DNA from: Asterella californica
Lineage: Eukaryota > Streptophyta > Marchantiopsida > Marchantiales > Aytoniaceae
Assembly: GCA_036924285.1 (NCBI GenBank)
Contig: JAYKYS010000018.1
Location: 5,828,001-5,892,000 of the forward strand
DNA length: 64,000 nt
Direction of reading: 5' to 3'
Below are positions 31,316-41,018 of this stretch, in pieces. Made by a program: the position numbers and the translations under genes. The notes under the pieces are model-generated. The model worked only from the letters and a program-made list of their open reading frames with translations, did no database searches and had not been told where the DNA came from. The stretch's first letter is position 1. Each line of letters opens with the position of its first letter.

Positions 31316-32020
31316 AAAGCCAGCTTGGACTAACCTCCAACATTGAGCAAGTTACGCACCACCCCAAGTATGTACCAAACTCCCTCAACTCGAAATACTG
31401 CTCCAGTAGGTAGTTGGAGGTGAATATCACCTTGTCCCTTAACTTCGTATCTCTCACCATCTCCTAGACCAACTGTTGGTCCACTGGTGATCTCACGGAA
31501 GTTATGGAACCACTCTCGATCGGAAGAGATATGATTAGATGCTCCACAATCTATCCATCATGGATGATCTAACTTACTAGTGTACAGAGCAGTAAAAAAT
31601 AGTTGCTCATTATCTTCGTATGGAGACTTAGCTTGAGCAAGATTTGCTCTATTTTTGCCCTTACCAGTACCTTCGTGTCTTGTCTTCAATCTGCACTCAA
31701 GAGCATAGTGACCTGGTTTATCACAGTAATGACATGTTCCATTCTTTCGCTTCTTGTCACCTTGTGCATGTGCGAAAGAGCCTCCTCTTTGGATGTCTGG
31801 TCCAGCACCGCTATTCCACCTTTTGGAGGAAATTGTTTCCTCTTCCCTCGAAAGTTTCCCATTTGTTTGTTGATGTGCAGCAAAGCTGATTCGTCAGTTG
31901 CTGCCTTTCATTTGTTCTTCTGTTCCAGATAAGATAGTTCAAAGTGTTCAACTTATGGGAATCAGAAAGTAAATTATCACTTATGGTAACCGACACCATT
32001 GTGCATTGTCACGGACCTGG
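31316..32020 (-). pseudogene. Copia gag remnant and protease (broken)
   Basis: The zinc knuckle CHYCDKPGHYALEC is near 31687-31730. The protease motif WIDCGASNHISSD is near 31525-31560, followed by GDGERYEVKGQGDIHLQLP. The gag start (TLNYLIWNRR, near 31930) is joined almost directly to the zinc-knuckle region, so about 200 codons of gag are missing. Frameshifts are present. Confidence 0.8.
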
Positions 32021-32686
32021 TCTAACCAAACAGTCTCCAAATGAAATGAAACTTGATATGCATGTTGACAAAGTGAAAGTAGGACGTTGAAATATGAGAG
32101 GTGTGGGGTAAGGGTAGACCTCGGAAAATTTTAGTTTCCCTTAAAAAGACCTCTAAGACCTTCAAATCGAGGGTCAAAGTTGGACAAAGTATGATGACAA
32201 TTTGAAACAAGGTCAGAATCAGTCCCAAAAATTTCGTTGGAAAGGTAGTTCAAAATCCGAGCGGAGATTGTTTCTACCAATTAAATGCCCTCAGAATCTG
32301 CAGAAAACATCTCTAACCCCCTCAAAACGCTGGTCAAAGGTGAGTTTAGGGTAACTTGTCACCATCACGAAAAATCCAAGAAAGGGTGTATCCTACATAA
32401 TTCGACCCTTTCTGACAAGACATCATAGGTGGGTGCCCTTGAAATCATCAAAAAACCTCGAGAAACCCTTCAAAATCGAGTTTCAAACTCCTTGGAACTG
32501 TCAAAACAGCCTCAAAAACGGAAAAAAAATTCTGATCACTCACTCAGTCCACATTCGCGTTTTACTCTCCCAGTCAAGAGTATATCTTCATCCCCACTCA
32601 GACTCTCTTTTCCTTAGATGGAACCTTACGTTCCTCTTGTCAAGCTCCCTTGCAAAAACTCTCTCTCTGTTGCATCTCGCTGCCTA
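32021..32686 (-). other. Long leader of copia element 2
   Basis: About 665 bp between the primer site and the gag start has no recognisable protein. Unusually long leaders occur in decayed or recombined copia elements. Confidence 0.5.
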
Positions 32687-32698
32687 GCTTTGATACCA
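32678..32698 (-). other. Primer-binding site of copia element 2
   Basis: The minus strand next to the 5' LTR reads TGGTATCAAAGCTAGG. It differs from the plant initiator tRNA-Met complement (TGGTATCAGAGC) by one base. Confidence 0.8.
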
Positions 32699-33003
32699 TG
32701 TTGAATAATGCGAGAGTTAGCAGGAGCTCACACACACAGCTGAAGCTGCGGATATAAGATCAGACAATGAATCTGTCTGTCATCATCTCCAGAGTAGAGG
32801 TCATTGGGGTGCCTTAGTGAAGGAACAGAGAACAAGAGAACAAGAGAACAGAGGAATTACAACGCAGATACACAAGAAGGAGATACGAACAAATACACAA
32901 GAGAGAGAAAAGAAATGAGAGGTCATAGGGACAAGTATTCACTACACAAAGATAAATGAACAGTCAAAAGAAAAAGAACGTGAACTTATATTATCCTTCA
33001 ACA
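32699..33003 (-). repeat. Right LTR of copia element 2
   Basis: The 305-bp LTR is the 5' LTR in element orientation. It contains an extra copy of the word AACAAGAG relative to the left LTR. Confidence 0.93.
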
Positions 33004-33008
33004 AGAGC

Positions 33009-33679
33009 ACGATGTCACTCATGATCTCTCAGGAAACTTGCCTGGGTCTGACATGTGGAAGCAGCCATTTGTCTCTTATTTTCGCAGTTATCATGAGTCC
33101 CCTAGCATTTATAAGCGACTATATTAACGAAATTTCCATCGAAAGTGAAAAAGAACAAACCTGAAGTCCGAGAAGCCCACTTCCAACAACGAAGGGATAA
33201 TAATAAGGCCACTCAAACCCCTGCATGGAGCAAAATGTCTTACTGTGTTAGAGACGTTGTCACATACTACTCAAAGATTTTCAAAGGTGTTAGCATATCA
33301 CACTTGCGTGCATAGACTGCAAACGTAAATTTGAGAATTTATCATAGAAACCTGTAAATAGTTTTACTGGAGTTACGAAAATCTTTTACAGCCAAAGTTA
33401 GTTTGAGTGTCCCTACTATGAACACTACATATATGGAGGGAAGTTTGAAAACAATGAAAATATATTTCTCATAAGAACATAGAGAGTGTGTGCATCTAAC
33501 ACGTGGACTTCCGCTGAAGAAGTTGGATCGTGCAATTCGCTTCTAAACAAAATATGGTTCGATAGAGGCACACAGACCAAAAACAATAGAATAAACCCAT
33601 CGAGGAAACCCAGGAAGCACTCCAAAACCAGGATAAAATCCCCGTCTGTTACGTACGCGAATCAGTAAATCATTTAGAG
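33009..33679. other. Spacer with no supported gene
   Basis: Frames at 33425-33625 and 33486-33668 are short and overlap on opposite strands without domains. Nothing else is recognised. Confidence 0.5.
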
Positions 33680-34210
33680 TTTCTATAGAGATTTTAGTTT
33701 TTGTTTGACCTTCTCTTGTTCTCTGTTGGGATAACAGATAACGAGAAAAGTGCCAACTCAATGGGAAAATGTGTCGGTAAATCGGGGTGGTATCTCTAGA
33801 TCGAGACTGGAGACAAGGTGTGAGGTACCGATGATTGAAGGGTTCACTGGAGAGGATGAATAGAAAGGCGATTTTGAGATAGGCCTAGTGGAATTTTGAA
33901 GTTATAAGAATGGTTTCTTTCTATCGTTCATCGTAGCACGTTTCCTCACAAGCAAATAGATCATCCGGATCCATTTTTCCTAGTCCTCTTTTCGATCGCA
34001 TGATCATCACTGTTTGTTGCAGTTGGATGCATACTTTCAGTTTTGTAAAGATATGACGAAGTCCTGAGCTTCTCTCCTGATCTACCGATCGACAAGTATA
34101 TAAGTGTATGCTTAAACGATACACTTCTTTACCGCGTTATGATGTTATCTACAGAAAATATATACTGAAATTTCTTGGAGACACTTATGAATCGATTTCG
34201 TTAAGTCTTT
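33680..34210 (-). repeat. Inverted copy of the 3.9-4.4 kb repeat
   Basis: The reverse complement aligns with 3884-4390, including the TATATACTTGTCG block (about 34090), the CAACTGCAACAAACAGTGATG block (about 34005) and AACAGAGAACAAGAGAAGG (about 33715). Divergence is moderate. Confidence 0.75.
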
Positions 34211-34287
34211 CGTTAATGAAACAATTATGCTTCTGTACCTTACACTTGGAATACAATCTCTCTCTGCGAATCCTCTAGATAAAGAGT

Positions 34288-35250
34288 TGACATCATCAAA
34301 GTTTGCGCTTCTCCTTGGTGGTTCTGGTGAGGACTTTCGGTTTCTTACGAGAAGTTAATCCTCGTCCGAGCGGAGGATTTGAGTGACCAGTCCCGTATGA
34401 ACTTGTACCATCAGTCAGTGAGTCATCTGGAATGTTCTCAAGCAAGGGAGAAACAAAAGATAAAGGAGTGTTCTCAAGACCGGTGTGTTCTGATGCCTCA
34501 AGGGTCTGTCCCTAGAACAAATGGCTGAGATGTAGCAACTTCTTTGTATTTACTAGATTTTTTCTTTGGAACACCAGAACCAGAAGGATTTGAGACATCT
34601 GCAACCTCCTCACTGTGCTTCTTCCTTTTGAGCTTTAAGATAAGCTTCAAATCCGACCAGGCAAGGAGTCGACTATTTTCTCATTGTACTGCGAGAGGAT
34701 TAAATTCCAAACACCTGGTAACATCCGCTTGCTAAATTTTGTAAGCCAAGGAGCCAATTGCGACAACAAAACAACTATTAAAACAAGGTAGAAGGACTTT
34801 CACAATGAAATAATAAGTAAAGAACACATGGATTCAACAGAAACCAATAATAATGTTATCTCTTTTGGTGTCTTTCTATCAAAGCATGAACTTTCTCACA
34901 AAACAAGTCACTTTTTAACAACTCTTTGGTCTTAGTCTAGTCAAACTTTTTTGAATCCACTTCAACAACTGCAAAGCTGTGAGGATCTCCAACGCAAAGG
35001 AAGATGCACAACTCTTTCTTGTCACGTAATGTCACCTCTAATGAAATTGTGAGACCTTGCTCAACCTCGTCGTCTTCATTCTCTGAAATGTATTACCAAA
35101 GAGAAAGAATGAACTCCTTCGATCTTAAGAAGACTAGTGTGCTCACAGAGGTACCAACTAAATAAACTCCGTGAAACCTCAGTAATGATAGAAGAGCTCC
35201 ACAAGACCTCTAAACACTTGTGCATATCTTCAACTTGACACACAAAGAAG
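34288..35250 (-). pseudogene. Broken multi-exon gene of unknown family
   Basis: Three coding-like stretches lie on the minus strand. (1) About 35155-35240 reads VEDMHKCLEVLWSSSIITEV. (2) About 35080-34862 reads ENEDDEVEQGLTISLEV, LCIFLCVGDPHSFAVVEVD and, past an in-frame TAG near 34950, LLKSDLFCEKVHALIERH. (3) About 34790-34290 reads LAPWLTKFSKRMLPGVWN, SQYNEKIVDSLPGR, then a Lys-rich part ending LTSRKKPKVLTRTTKEKRKL and TGA. At least two frameshifts lie in the last stretch. TTTCAG near 35084 is a plausible acceptor. Codon-like conservation in three blocks argues for a former gene, but I do not recognise the family. The basic C-terminus could be a nuclear signal. Confidence 0.5.
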
Positions 35251-35374
35251 CCATGTTTTGCATAAAATAACACCAAAAAAATTACATAAAGTTTGACCGA
35301 AAAATTAGCTTTTGACGTAAGAGTCGAGAAGCTCGTAGAGAGAAGTGATCGAGGTCGAGAAGGTCGGACCAATA

Positions 35375-36120
35375 ACTCGAGAAAGAGATGTGATCATCCG
35401 ACACATCTCATGAACGTCAAAGACAAAGGAGAAGTGATCGAGCAATCACTTCTCACAAAAGCCAAAGATGAAGTAGAAGTGATCACCGGTAATTTCAACG
35501 CGGAGCAAAAGACATAGTGGACGAAACGAAAAGAACATAAAATTGTTAACTTGAAGATAAAATAATAAGGGATGTAGAAAAACACTTTCTTGTTGCGGCT
35601 CAGCTGATCCCATGATTTGTGGTGCAACGAAGTAATGTGAATTCCTATACGAAAAATTTAACCCGTCAGAAATCTTTCATAGAGACTGTGAGGAGCTTCA
35701 AGAGTGGAGCGTGAGAAGTATCAAGAATGACAAGAGTTAGAGATCCTTAAATACATGCTGTCAAATTTTACGGTTAGCGAAGTTAGAGGAGAATTGAAGT
35801 CTAACTACTTAAACATGGAAGGAGACTTTAAGTTAAAGTTGAACAATAAAGTTCAAATATTTTTTGAATATTCTCATTACACTGAGAAATCTTAATTAAA
35901 TAACATAAAAACATTTAGCTTTACGCAAGATTACAGTACAAGACTGATTTTAATACAAGTGACCTGGCACTTCATTTAACAATTTGTAGAAGAATTAAAT
36001 CTTGTCAGAGTCTCTTCCGAAATCTTAATCTCATCATTAAATCTTGTCACTTTGTACTCAAAGTGTCAGCAATTAAAATTTATAAGTGAGCAATTTCCAT
36101 ACCCTCCATATTTCTTTTGT
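35375..36120. other. Spacer with no supported gene
   Basis: Short charged frames at 35293-35517 and 35394-35627 overlap on opposite strands and show no domain. Nothing else is seen. Confidence 0.4.
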
Positions 36121-36124
36121 AAGC

Positions 36125-37165
36125 TCATATAATTAATACTTTTAGCTTTTTAATAATATTTTTAACAAATCTAAACTTAATCACTTCGTTGAACTTTTGA
36201 GAGACATGAATGGAGTAAGTTTATGGAAACAAGCAACATTTACTTTTCAATCTCTCTATTCTTTTTTAAGTTCCAAAATTCCAAAATTAACACTTTTAGT
36301 TTAATATTAATAATATATAAATCTTTCTAATCTAAACCTAAATTCACATTTTCATGTCATTTTAAGATGTAAACATATAAATTTTAAAATGAAACTTCTT
36401 AAACAAGTTGCTTCCACCTCCTGCTCGTGTTTGATATTCTCAAATTCAGAAATTACATGCCATGTCATCCTATTTAAAAACACGTTCGTTAGATTCCTCA
36501 TTGACCAAACACGTTCTTAATGAAAAACCTTTCAAACTTTCTAGACACTTGTCTTCAAATATATTACCAATATTATATTATTTAAATGATTCTTATAATT
36601 CTTTAGGTATTTCATGGATTTATTGTATAGATGAATAGTTTCAATATACCTTAAATTCAGCATTAACTCACTCTGACAACACTTTGTACACTAATACCGC
36701 ACCTAAGTAATATTGTTGAAATGATGTAGAGACGAGCAATTTTTCTTGGAAAAGTTTTTGAAAATGATCCATCTACTAGTTTTTAAGTTCTAAAATTAAA
36801 AGTTTAACACTTTTAGCTTAGTGTTCATAATATATTGAACAAAACTAAGCTTAAAATTCAAGTTTTCATGCTGTATGAGAGGGCAAACAGACAAAATTTG
36901 AAAAGAACCTTTCTAAACAGGTTGCTCTCCCTTCTTGGACATGTTTGATGTTTTCAAATTCTGACATTGCATGCCATCTCAGCCTCTTTAAACTCAAAGC
37001 ACGTTTATTAGATTTCTCGTCAAAAAACTTCCAAACTTTCTAGCCACATGTCTTAAAGTATATTATGAATATTAAATTATTTTAATTATTTTAAAAAAAT
37101 CTTTAGGTATCTCATGGATTTATTGAATAGAATTTTACAGAGTTTTAGTACCTTAAATTCAGCAA
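36125..37165. repeat. Degenerate tandem duplication of about 0.5 kb, AT-rich
   Basis: Landmarks repeat about 500 bp apart: CTCGTGTTTGATATTCTCAAATTC near 36423 with GGACATGTTTGATGTTTTC near 36937; CACGTTCGTTAGATTCCTC with GCACGTTTATTAGATTTCTC; TTTAGGTATTTCATGGATT near 36603 with TTTAGGTATCTCATGGATT near 37104; and ACCTTAAATTCAGCA in both. The second unit runs into the ORF starting at 37114, so the proposed start of that ORF lies in repeat sequence. Confidence 0.65.
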
Positions 37166-37692
37166 TGGGAGTTTCTGTGTCGTTGTCTCAATGTATAGGA
37201 CACAGCTATATTGAGCACATCAAGGCACAGCTATATGGAGCATCAAGACAAGCCCTTATCGAAGAAAGTTCAGAAGCACTTAGTCTATCTCCGCATGAGC
37301 TACGAGCCCATTTCAAGTTCTTATGGAACGAAAGTCATTGTATCAACATTGGACTTTTGACACATACAAAGTCTCGTACACTTCTTGTGTTCTTGAAAGA
37401 TTTAAAGCAAGTATTCAAAAAGTTCTCTGACTATGATCCATTCAATTGTATTTCTGTTGATAATGAAAGTTATAAGCATTTCATCAACCAACCACACACT
37501 TCAGTAGTTCCTTCCGCTTTCGAGGGTTCAATAAGCGATAACTTTCTTCTAGCGATGTTATATCCCTACTTAGAAAACTTAGTGTCTTCTTACAACGCTG
37601 CTGCGTTCATCAGGTTACATCCTCCTCCTTGGTATTTTAGCTATAATTTAGTTTTTCCGTTAAAAGAAACAAATCTTGTGTTATATAGATGA
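37114..37692 (+). CDS. Hypothetical protein, 192 aa, unknown family
   Basis: This is the longest open frame in its neighbourhood outside transposons. No motif is recognised. It is mixed in composition, with two histidines and several cysteines spread out, no signal peptide and no transmembrane helix. It has a coding-like look in the middle (HELRAHFKFLWNESHCINIG, LVFLKDLKQVFKKFSDYDPF). The first ~20 codons lie in a duplicated AT-rich repeat, so the real start may be a downstream Met (Met18) or an upstream exon. A PR-1 fragment begins 21 bp after its stop. It could be an exon of a broken gene. Confidence 0.35.
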   Translation: MDLLNRILQSFSTLNSAMGVSVSLSQCIGHSYIEHIKAQLYGASRQALIEESSEALSLSPHELRAHFKFLWNESHCINIGLLTHTKSRTLLVFLKDLKQVFKKFSDYDPFNCISVDNESYKHFINQPHTSVVPSAFEGSISDNFLLAMLYPYLENLVSSYNAAAFIRLHPPPWYFSYNLVFPLKETNLVLYR

Positions 37693-37712
37693 CTTCTAGC
37701 AAGAACATATTT

Positions 37713-37847
37713 GATTGGGCGAACACTCGAGCTGCTTCTGACTGCGGTCTTGAACACTCCGAAGGACTATACGGGGAAATCTATATTTGGCAGGTGGGGA
37801 GACCACACCGGAAGCCGCAGTAGTCTCTTGGGTCGATGAGCAGCAGT
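37713..37847 (+). pseudogene. PR-1 exon 1 fragment
   Basis: It reads DWANTRAASDCGLEHSEG and YGE, then loses frame where intact copies have NIYWASGE. The DNA continues to match to CGATGAGCAGCAG at its end. It corresponds to residues about 79-123 of the intact PR-1 proteins. Both ends stop abruptly in unrelated sequence. Confidence 0.85.
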
Positions 37848-37857
37848 AATTAGCTCG

Positions 37858-38640
37858 CAACTATAAACAACTTGGTTATGCTGCAAATGATTGAATGACT
37901 GAATATTCATCATCGTCAATACTTGTTGCATTACTGTAAAGATTGTTTGCTCTAGGTTCTACTCGAGAGACTTAGCAAACAGAGAAATATCAAGAACAAG
38001 ACCAGATGCTTCAACATCGTGCAGCATGTGACCAAACCTATCCAAGTGAAAAACCACAGATGGCACAAACAGACAACACACAAGACAACATCAGAGACAG
38101 CCAAGACAGCAGACATGACACTCAAGACAGGACAGCGGACAGAACACAAAGAAAATATAGAAGGTATAGTCAAAACATACATGAATTAAAGAGAGGACAA
38201 GAATAAGCAATATGAGCTCCTCATGACCTTTTGGATAAGATTAGTTGGTGGGCGTCTACCTTCTAGACCTTCTAGTAGGTGATTATCCTCATTGACGATG
38301 GGTAGGTCACAAAGTCATACGCAATAGATCTACGGATCTATCTAAGAAGATACGATCACCTTGATGCGGCAATAACTGTCATCAATTAGGACTCAAACCC
38401 TTACAAAGAAGACCATCAGATCATGAGGATTACTGTTCACCAATTGTCGTTCTCAACGACTACTAGCCCCCAGGACCTGACATCCATGGGTCAGACAGAT
38501 AGAGCAAAAGACACTCATTCTCTCGTGTGGGACTTTTGAACTAGATCGTAGGATCACCTCATCCAATCATCGTGGAAAGAAAAAGCAACAGGCAGCGGAT
38601 ATTATGGACCGATATGTGCTAGTGTTGACGATTGATGAAA
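37858..38640. repeat. Second copy of the 10.4-11.1 kb dispersed repeat
   Basis: Same orientation as 10356-11120. It starts at AACAACTTGGTTATGCTGC, 11 bp after the PR-1 fragment. An insertion-like CAAGACAG-rich stretch (38075-38145) is absent from the other copy. Confidence 0.75.
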
Positions 38641-38674
38641 ATTGTTCTCCTGCAATTATCGTGATGTCATCATC

Positions 38675-39610
38675 ACTTTTCATTAGAGGGCTAAAAAAGA
38701 CTCGAGGAGTCATAGTGTTTACTGACATTTTTTATGTTTCATATGAATAAGCTCCGGTGCTATTCACGAGGGCTCTTCTCGTCTATTGGATATCAAAAAC
38801 CTTTGGGTCCTCTAGACTTTTCAAAATATTGTGCTAAATTGAGATCTCTAATGCCTTACAAAAGCAAACAAGCGCGTGAAGAATGTCTCTGTTGTTGAAT
38901 AGTTCCATTGTTGTAATCCCACCTGAGGAAAATGAACAAAAGTATGCACAGATGGATCTGACAATACAACCACTTCTTTTCGTTAGAGGGCTAAAAAAGA
39001 CTCGAGGAGTCATAGTGTTTACTGACATTTTTGTGACGTTTTTTATGTTTCATATGAATAAGCTCCGGTGCTATTCATGAGGGCTCTTCTTGTCTATTGG
39101 ATATCAAAAACCCTCGGGTCCTCTAGACTTTTCAGAATATTGTGCTAAATTGAGATCTCTAATGCCTTACAAAAGCAAACAAGCGCGTGAAAGAATGTCT
39201 CTGTTGTTGAATAGTTCCATTGTTGTAATCCCACCCGAGGAAAATGAACAAAAGTATGCACAGATGGATGTGACAATACAACCACTTCTTTTCGTTAGAG
39301 GGCTAAAAAAGACTCGAGGAGTCATAGTGTTTACTGACATTTTTGTGACGTTTTTTATGTTTCATATGAATAAGCTCCGGTGCTATTCATGAGGGCTCTT
39401 CTTGTCTATTGGATACCAAAAACCTTCGGGTCCTCTAGACTTTTCAAAATATTGTGCTAAATTGAGATCTCTAATGCCTTACAAAAGCAAACAAGCGCGT
39501 GAAAGAATGTCTATGTTGTTGAATAGTTCCATTGTTGTAATCCCACCCGAGGAAAATGAACAAAAGTATGCACAAATGGATGTGACAGTACAACCACTTC
39601 TTCGAGTGCA
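38675..39610 (+). repeat. Three tandem copies of a ~312-bp unit with a conserved reading frame
   Basis: GAGGGCTAAAAAAGACTCG recurs at 38686, 38986 and 39298. Periods are 300 and 312 bp; the first unit lacks the 12 bp around GTGACGTTTTTT. As 312 is 104 codons, one frame runs through each unit: MSIGYQKPSGPLDFSEYC, MPYKSKQARER, SSIVVIPPEENEQKYAQMD and RGVIVFTDIFVTFFMFHMN. It is closed once per unit by TGA except in the first copy, where CACGAG replaces CATGAG. Units are nearly identical, so amplification is recent. It resembles a duplicated exon of an unknown gene. Confidence 0.8.
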
Positions 39611-39831
39611 TTAATACCAAGGTGCTCCATAGTGTACAAACCATCACCAAATGGTGTTTTCAGAAAATAATAAGTACACTTCTCCGGCTCATATTTATGT
39701 ATCACATCATCCGGAACTCTTATACATATTCTTTTATCCGGTGATAACTTTCCACGCTCGTTCGTCGCTTATCCAATTCTCAATATCTCTTCGATTTTAA
39801 AAAGAAGAGATCCCGAGATTCAAGACTTAGG

Positions 39832-40953
39832 GACCTCACGGGAATGAAATTGGTCATGAATTTGACCCCCTCAGCTTCAATTGATCGTAACTTTCTCAAA
39901 TCCAGCAACCATTGAGTCCACGGGCATCCTCGTCTCCCAAGCTTTCCAACCATAGCTCACACTCCACGAATGGACCCCTGGAAGTGTCTCTACTCTCGAA
40001 AACGTGAAAGGAACTTGGTAGAAGGTGATTGGTCAAACTTTCGACCAATGAGAAACAAGTTGACAAAAAGGTTTTTGTCTTCACTCACATGACAAACACA
40101 CAAAGAACGAATTTTTATCCAAGAGTACCATTTAGGCCTCAAAGTTTATATTGAACAAACTCCAAACACGTGCCGTTGACGATGCCGTCGGCAACGAAGC
40201 ACGTAAACACGAAGTACAAACTACACTCAATAGAGAGTCAGAATCCCGACTCTAAAACGGTTGACAATAAACGGCACTACAAAAGGAACTGATGAAGCTA
40301 TTATCTGGTTGTAATAATCCTCACCAAAGTTCCTCACGACAAACTCTCGATGCACCACCTTTGGTCGACTGTAACAACGTATTTCGACCCAGGTGTTGAA
40401 CGGAACTCTCGCTGGGAAGTTCAGATCCAACGGAGGATCCATACCACATCAAAGCAAGATGTAGACAGTAAGATCCCAAACAGCGTCGTAAGTGACAATG
40501 GGAAGAACGATAGGATCCGGAGTAGCCATCACCGCAGCCATAAACGACTCTCCCCAATGAGCTACCATAAATACTCGAAAGTGATCTCGCGGCAGACAAT
40601 GGATCTTAATGACGAACGGATGCGCAAGTGGAAGATCAGGAGCACGAAAGGGTTCTCCGTTCATGCCTACCACTCGCACTGCCGCTTACTTCATCCGATG
40701 TTACTGATCACACTCCACTAGACTTGGATACTCTACACTCTATACCTCAAGCTCCGCGCACCTCTCTTCTTATACATCAATCTCACATGTGACGACAAGA
40801 GTACTACTCTTATCTCCACTCAGCGAAGAGTACATGGATCGTCCACGTGGAGCTTTATCTTTTGACACGATAAGGTCCCAGTGGCTCTTCAACACCAAAC
40901 ACGTACGAAGGATATGTGGTGGTTTCACACCCTAGCCAATCCACAACACGACA
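39832..40953 (-). repeat. Truncated 3' LTR of element 2
   Basis: The 1.12-kb segment matches 46990-48121 with few differences, including a 12-bp deletion near 39896. The rest of the LTR is replaced on the left by unrelated sequence. Short frames at 40227-40721 are LTR sequence and recur at 47395-47889. Confidence 0.9.
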
Positions 40954-40966
40954 TCCACCCTCTCTG
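40954..40966 (-). other. Polypurine tract of element 2
   Basis: AGAGAGGGTGGA on the minus strand abuts the 3' LTR, as in element 1. Confidence 0.7.
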
Positions 40967-41018
40967 AACCTGTGCATCCTCTGGTATGCACCAACCTAAT
41001 CATACGTTGTGGTTGGCC

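Larger units (their letters stand above)
28211..33003 (-). mobile_element. Decayed Ty1/copia LTR retrotransposon (copia element 2)
   Basis: The minus-strand element is 4.8 kb, with LTRs 28211-28493 and 32699-33003 (TGTTGAATAATG...CTTCAACA). Flanks AGGGC (28206-28210) and AGAGC (33004-33008) are a five-base target duplication with one mismatch. A Met-tRNA-type primer site is at 32687-32698. Gag, protease, integrase and RT-RNase H are all recognisable in copia order but broken by frameshifts, a gag deletion and an inverted internal block. Confidence 0.93.

Noticed and set aside
38675..39610. MORC or histidine-kinase-like ATPase signature in the tandem units
   Set aside because: A loose resemblance of RGVIVFTDIF and MNKLRCYS was considered, but the match is too weak and no ATP-binding motif is present.
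40227..40721. Overlapping frames of 71-123 aa, repeated at 47395-47889
   Set aside because: They are LTR sequence of element 2 present in both LTR copies; no domain or codon signal.
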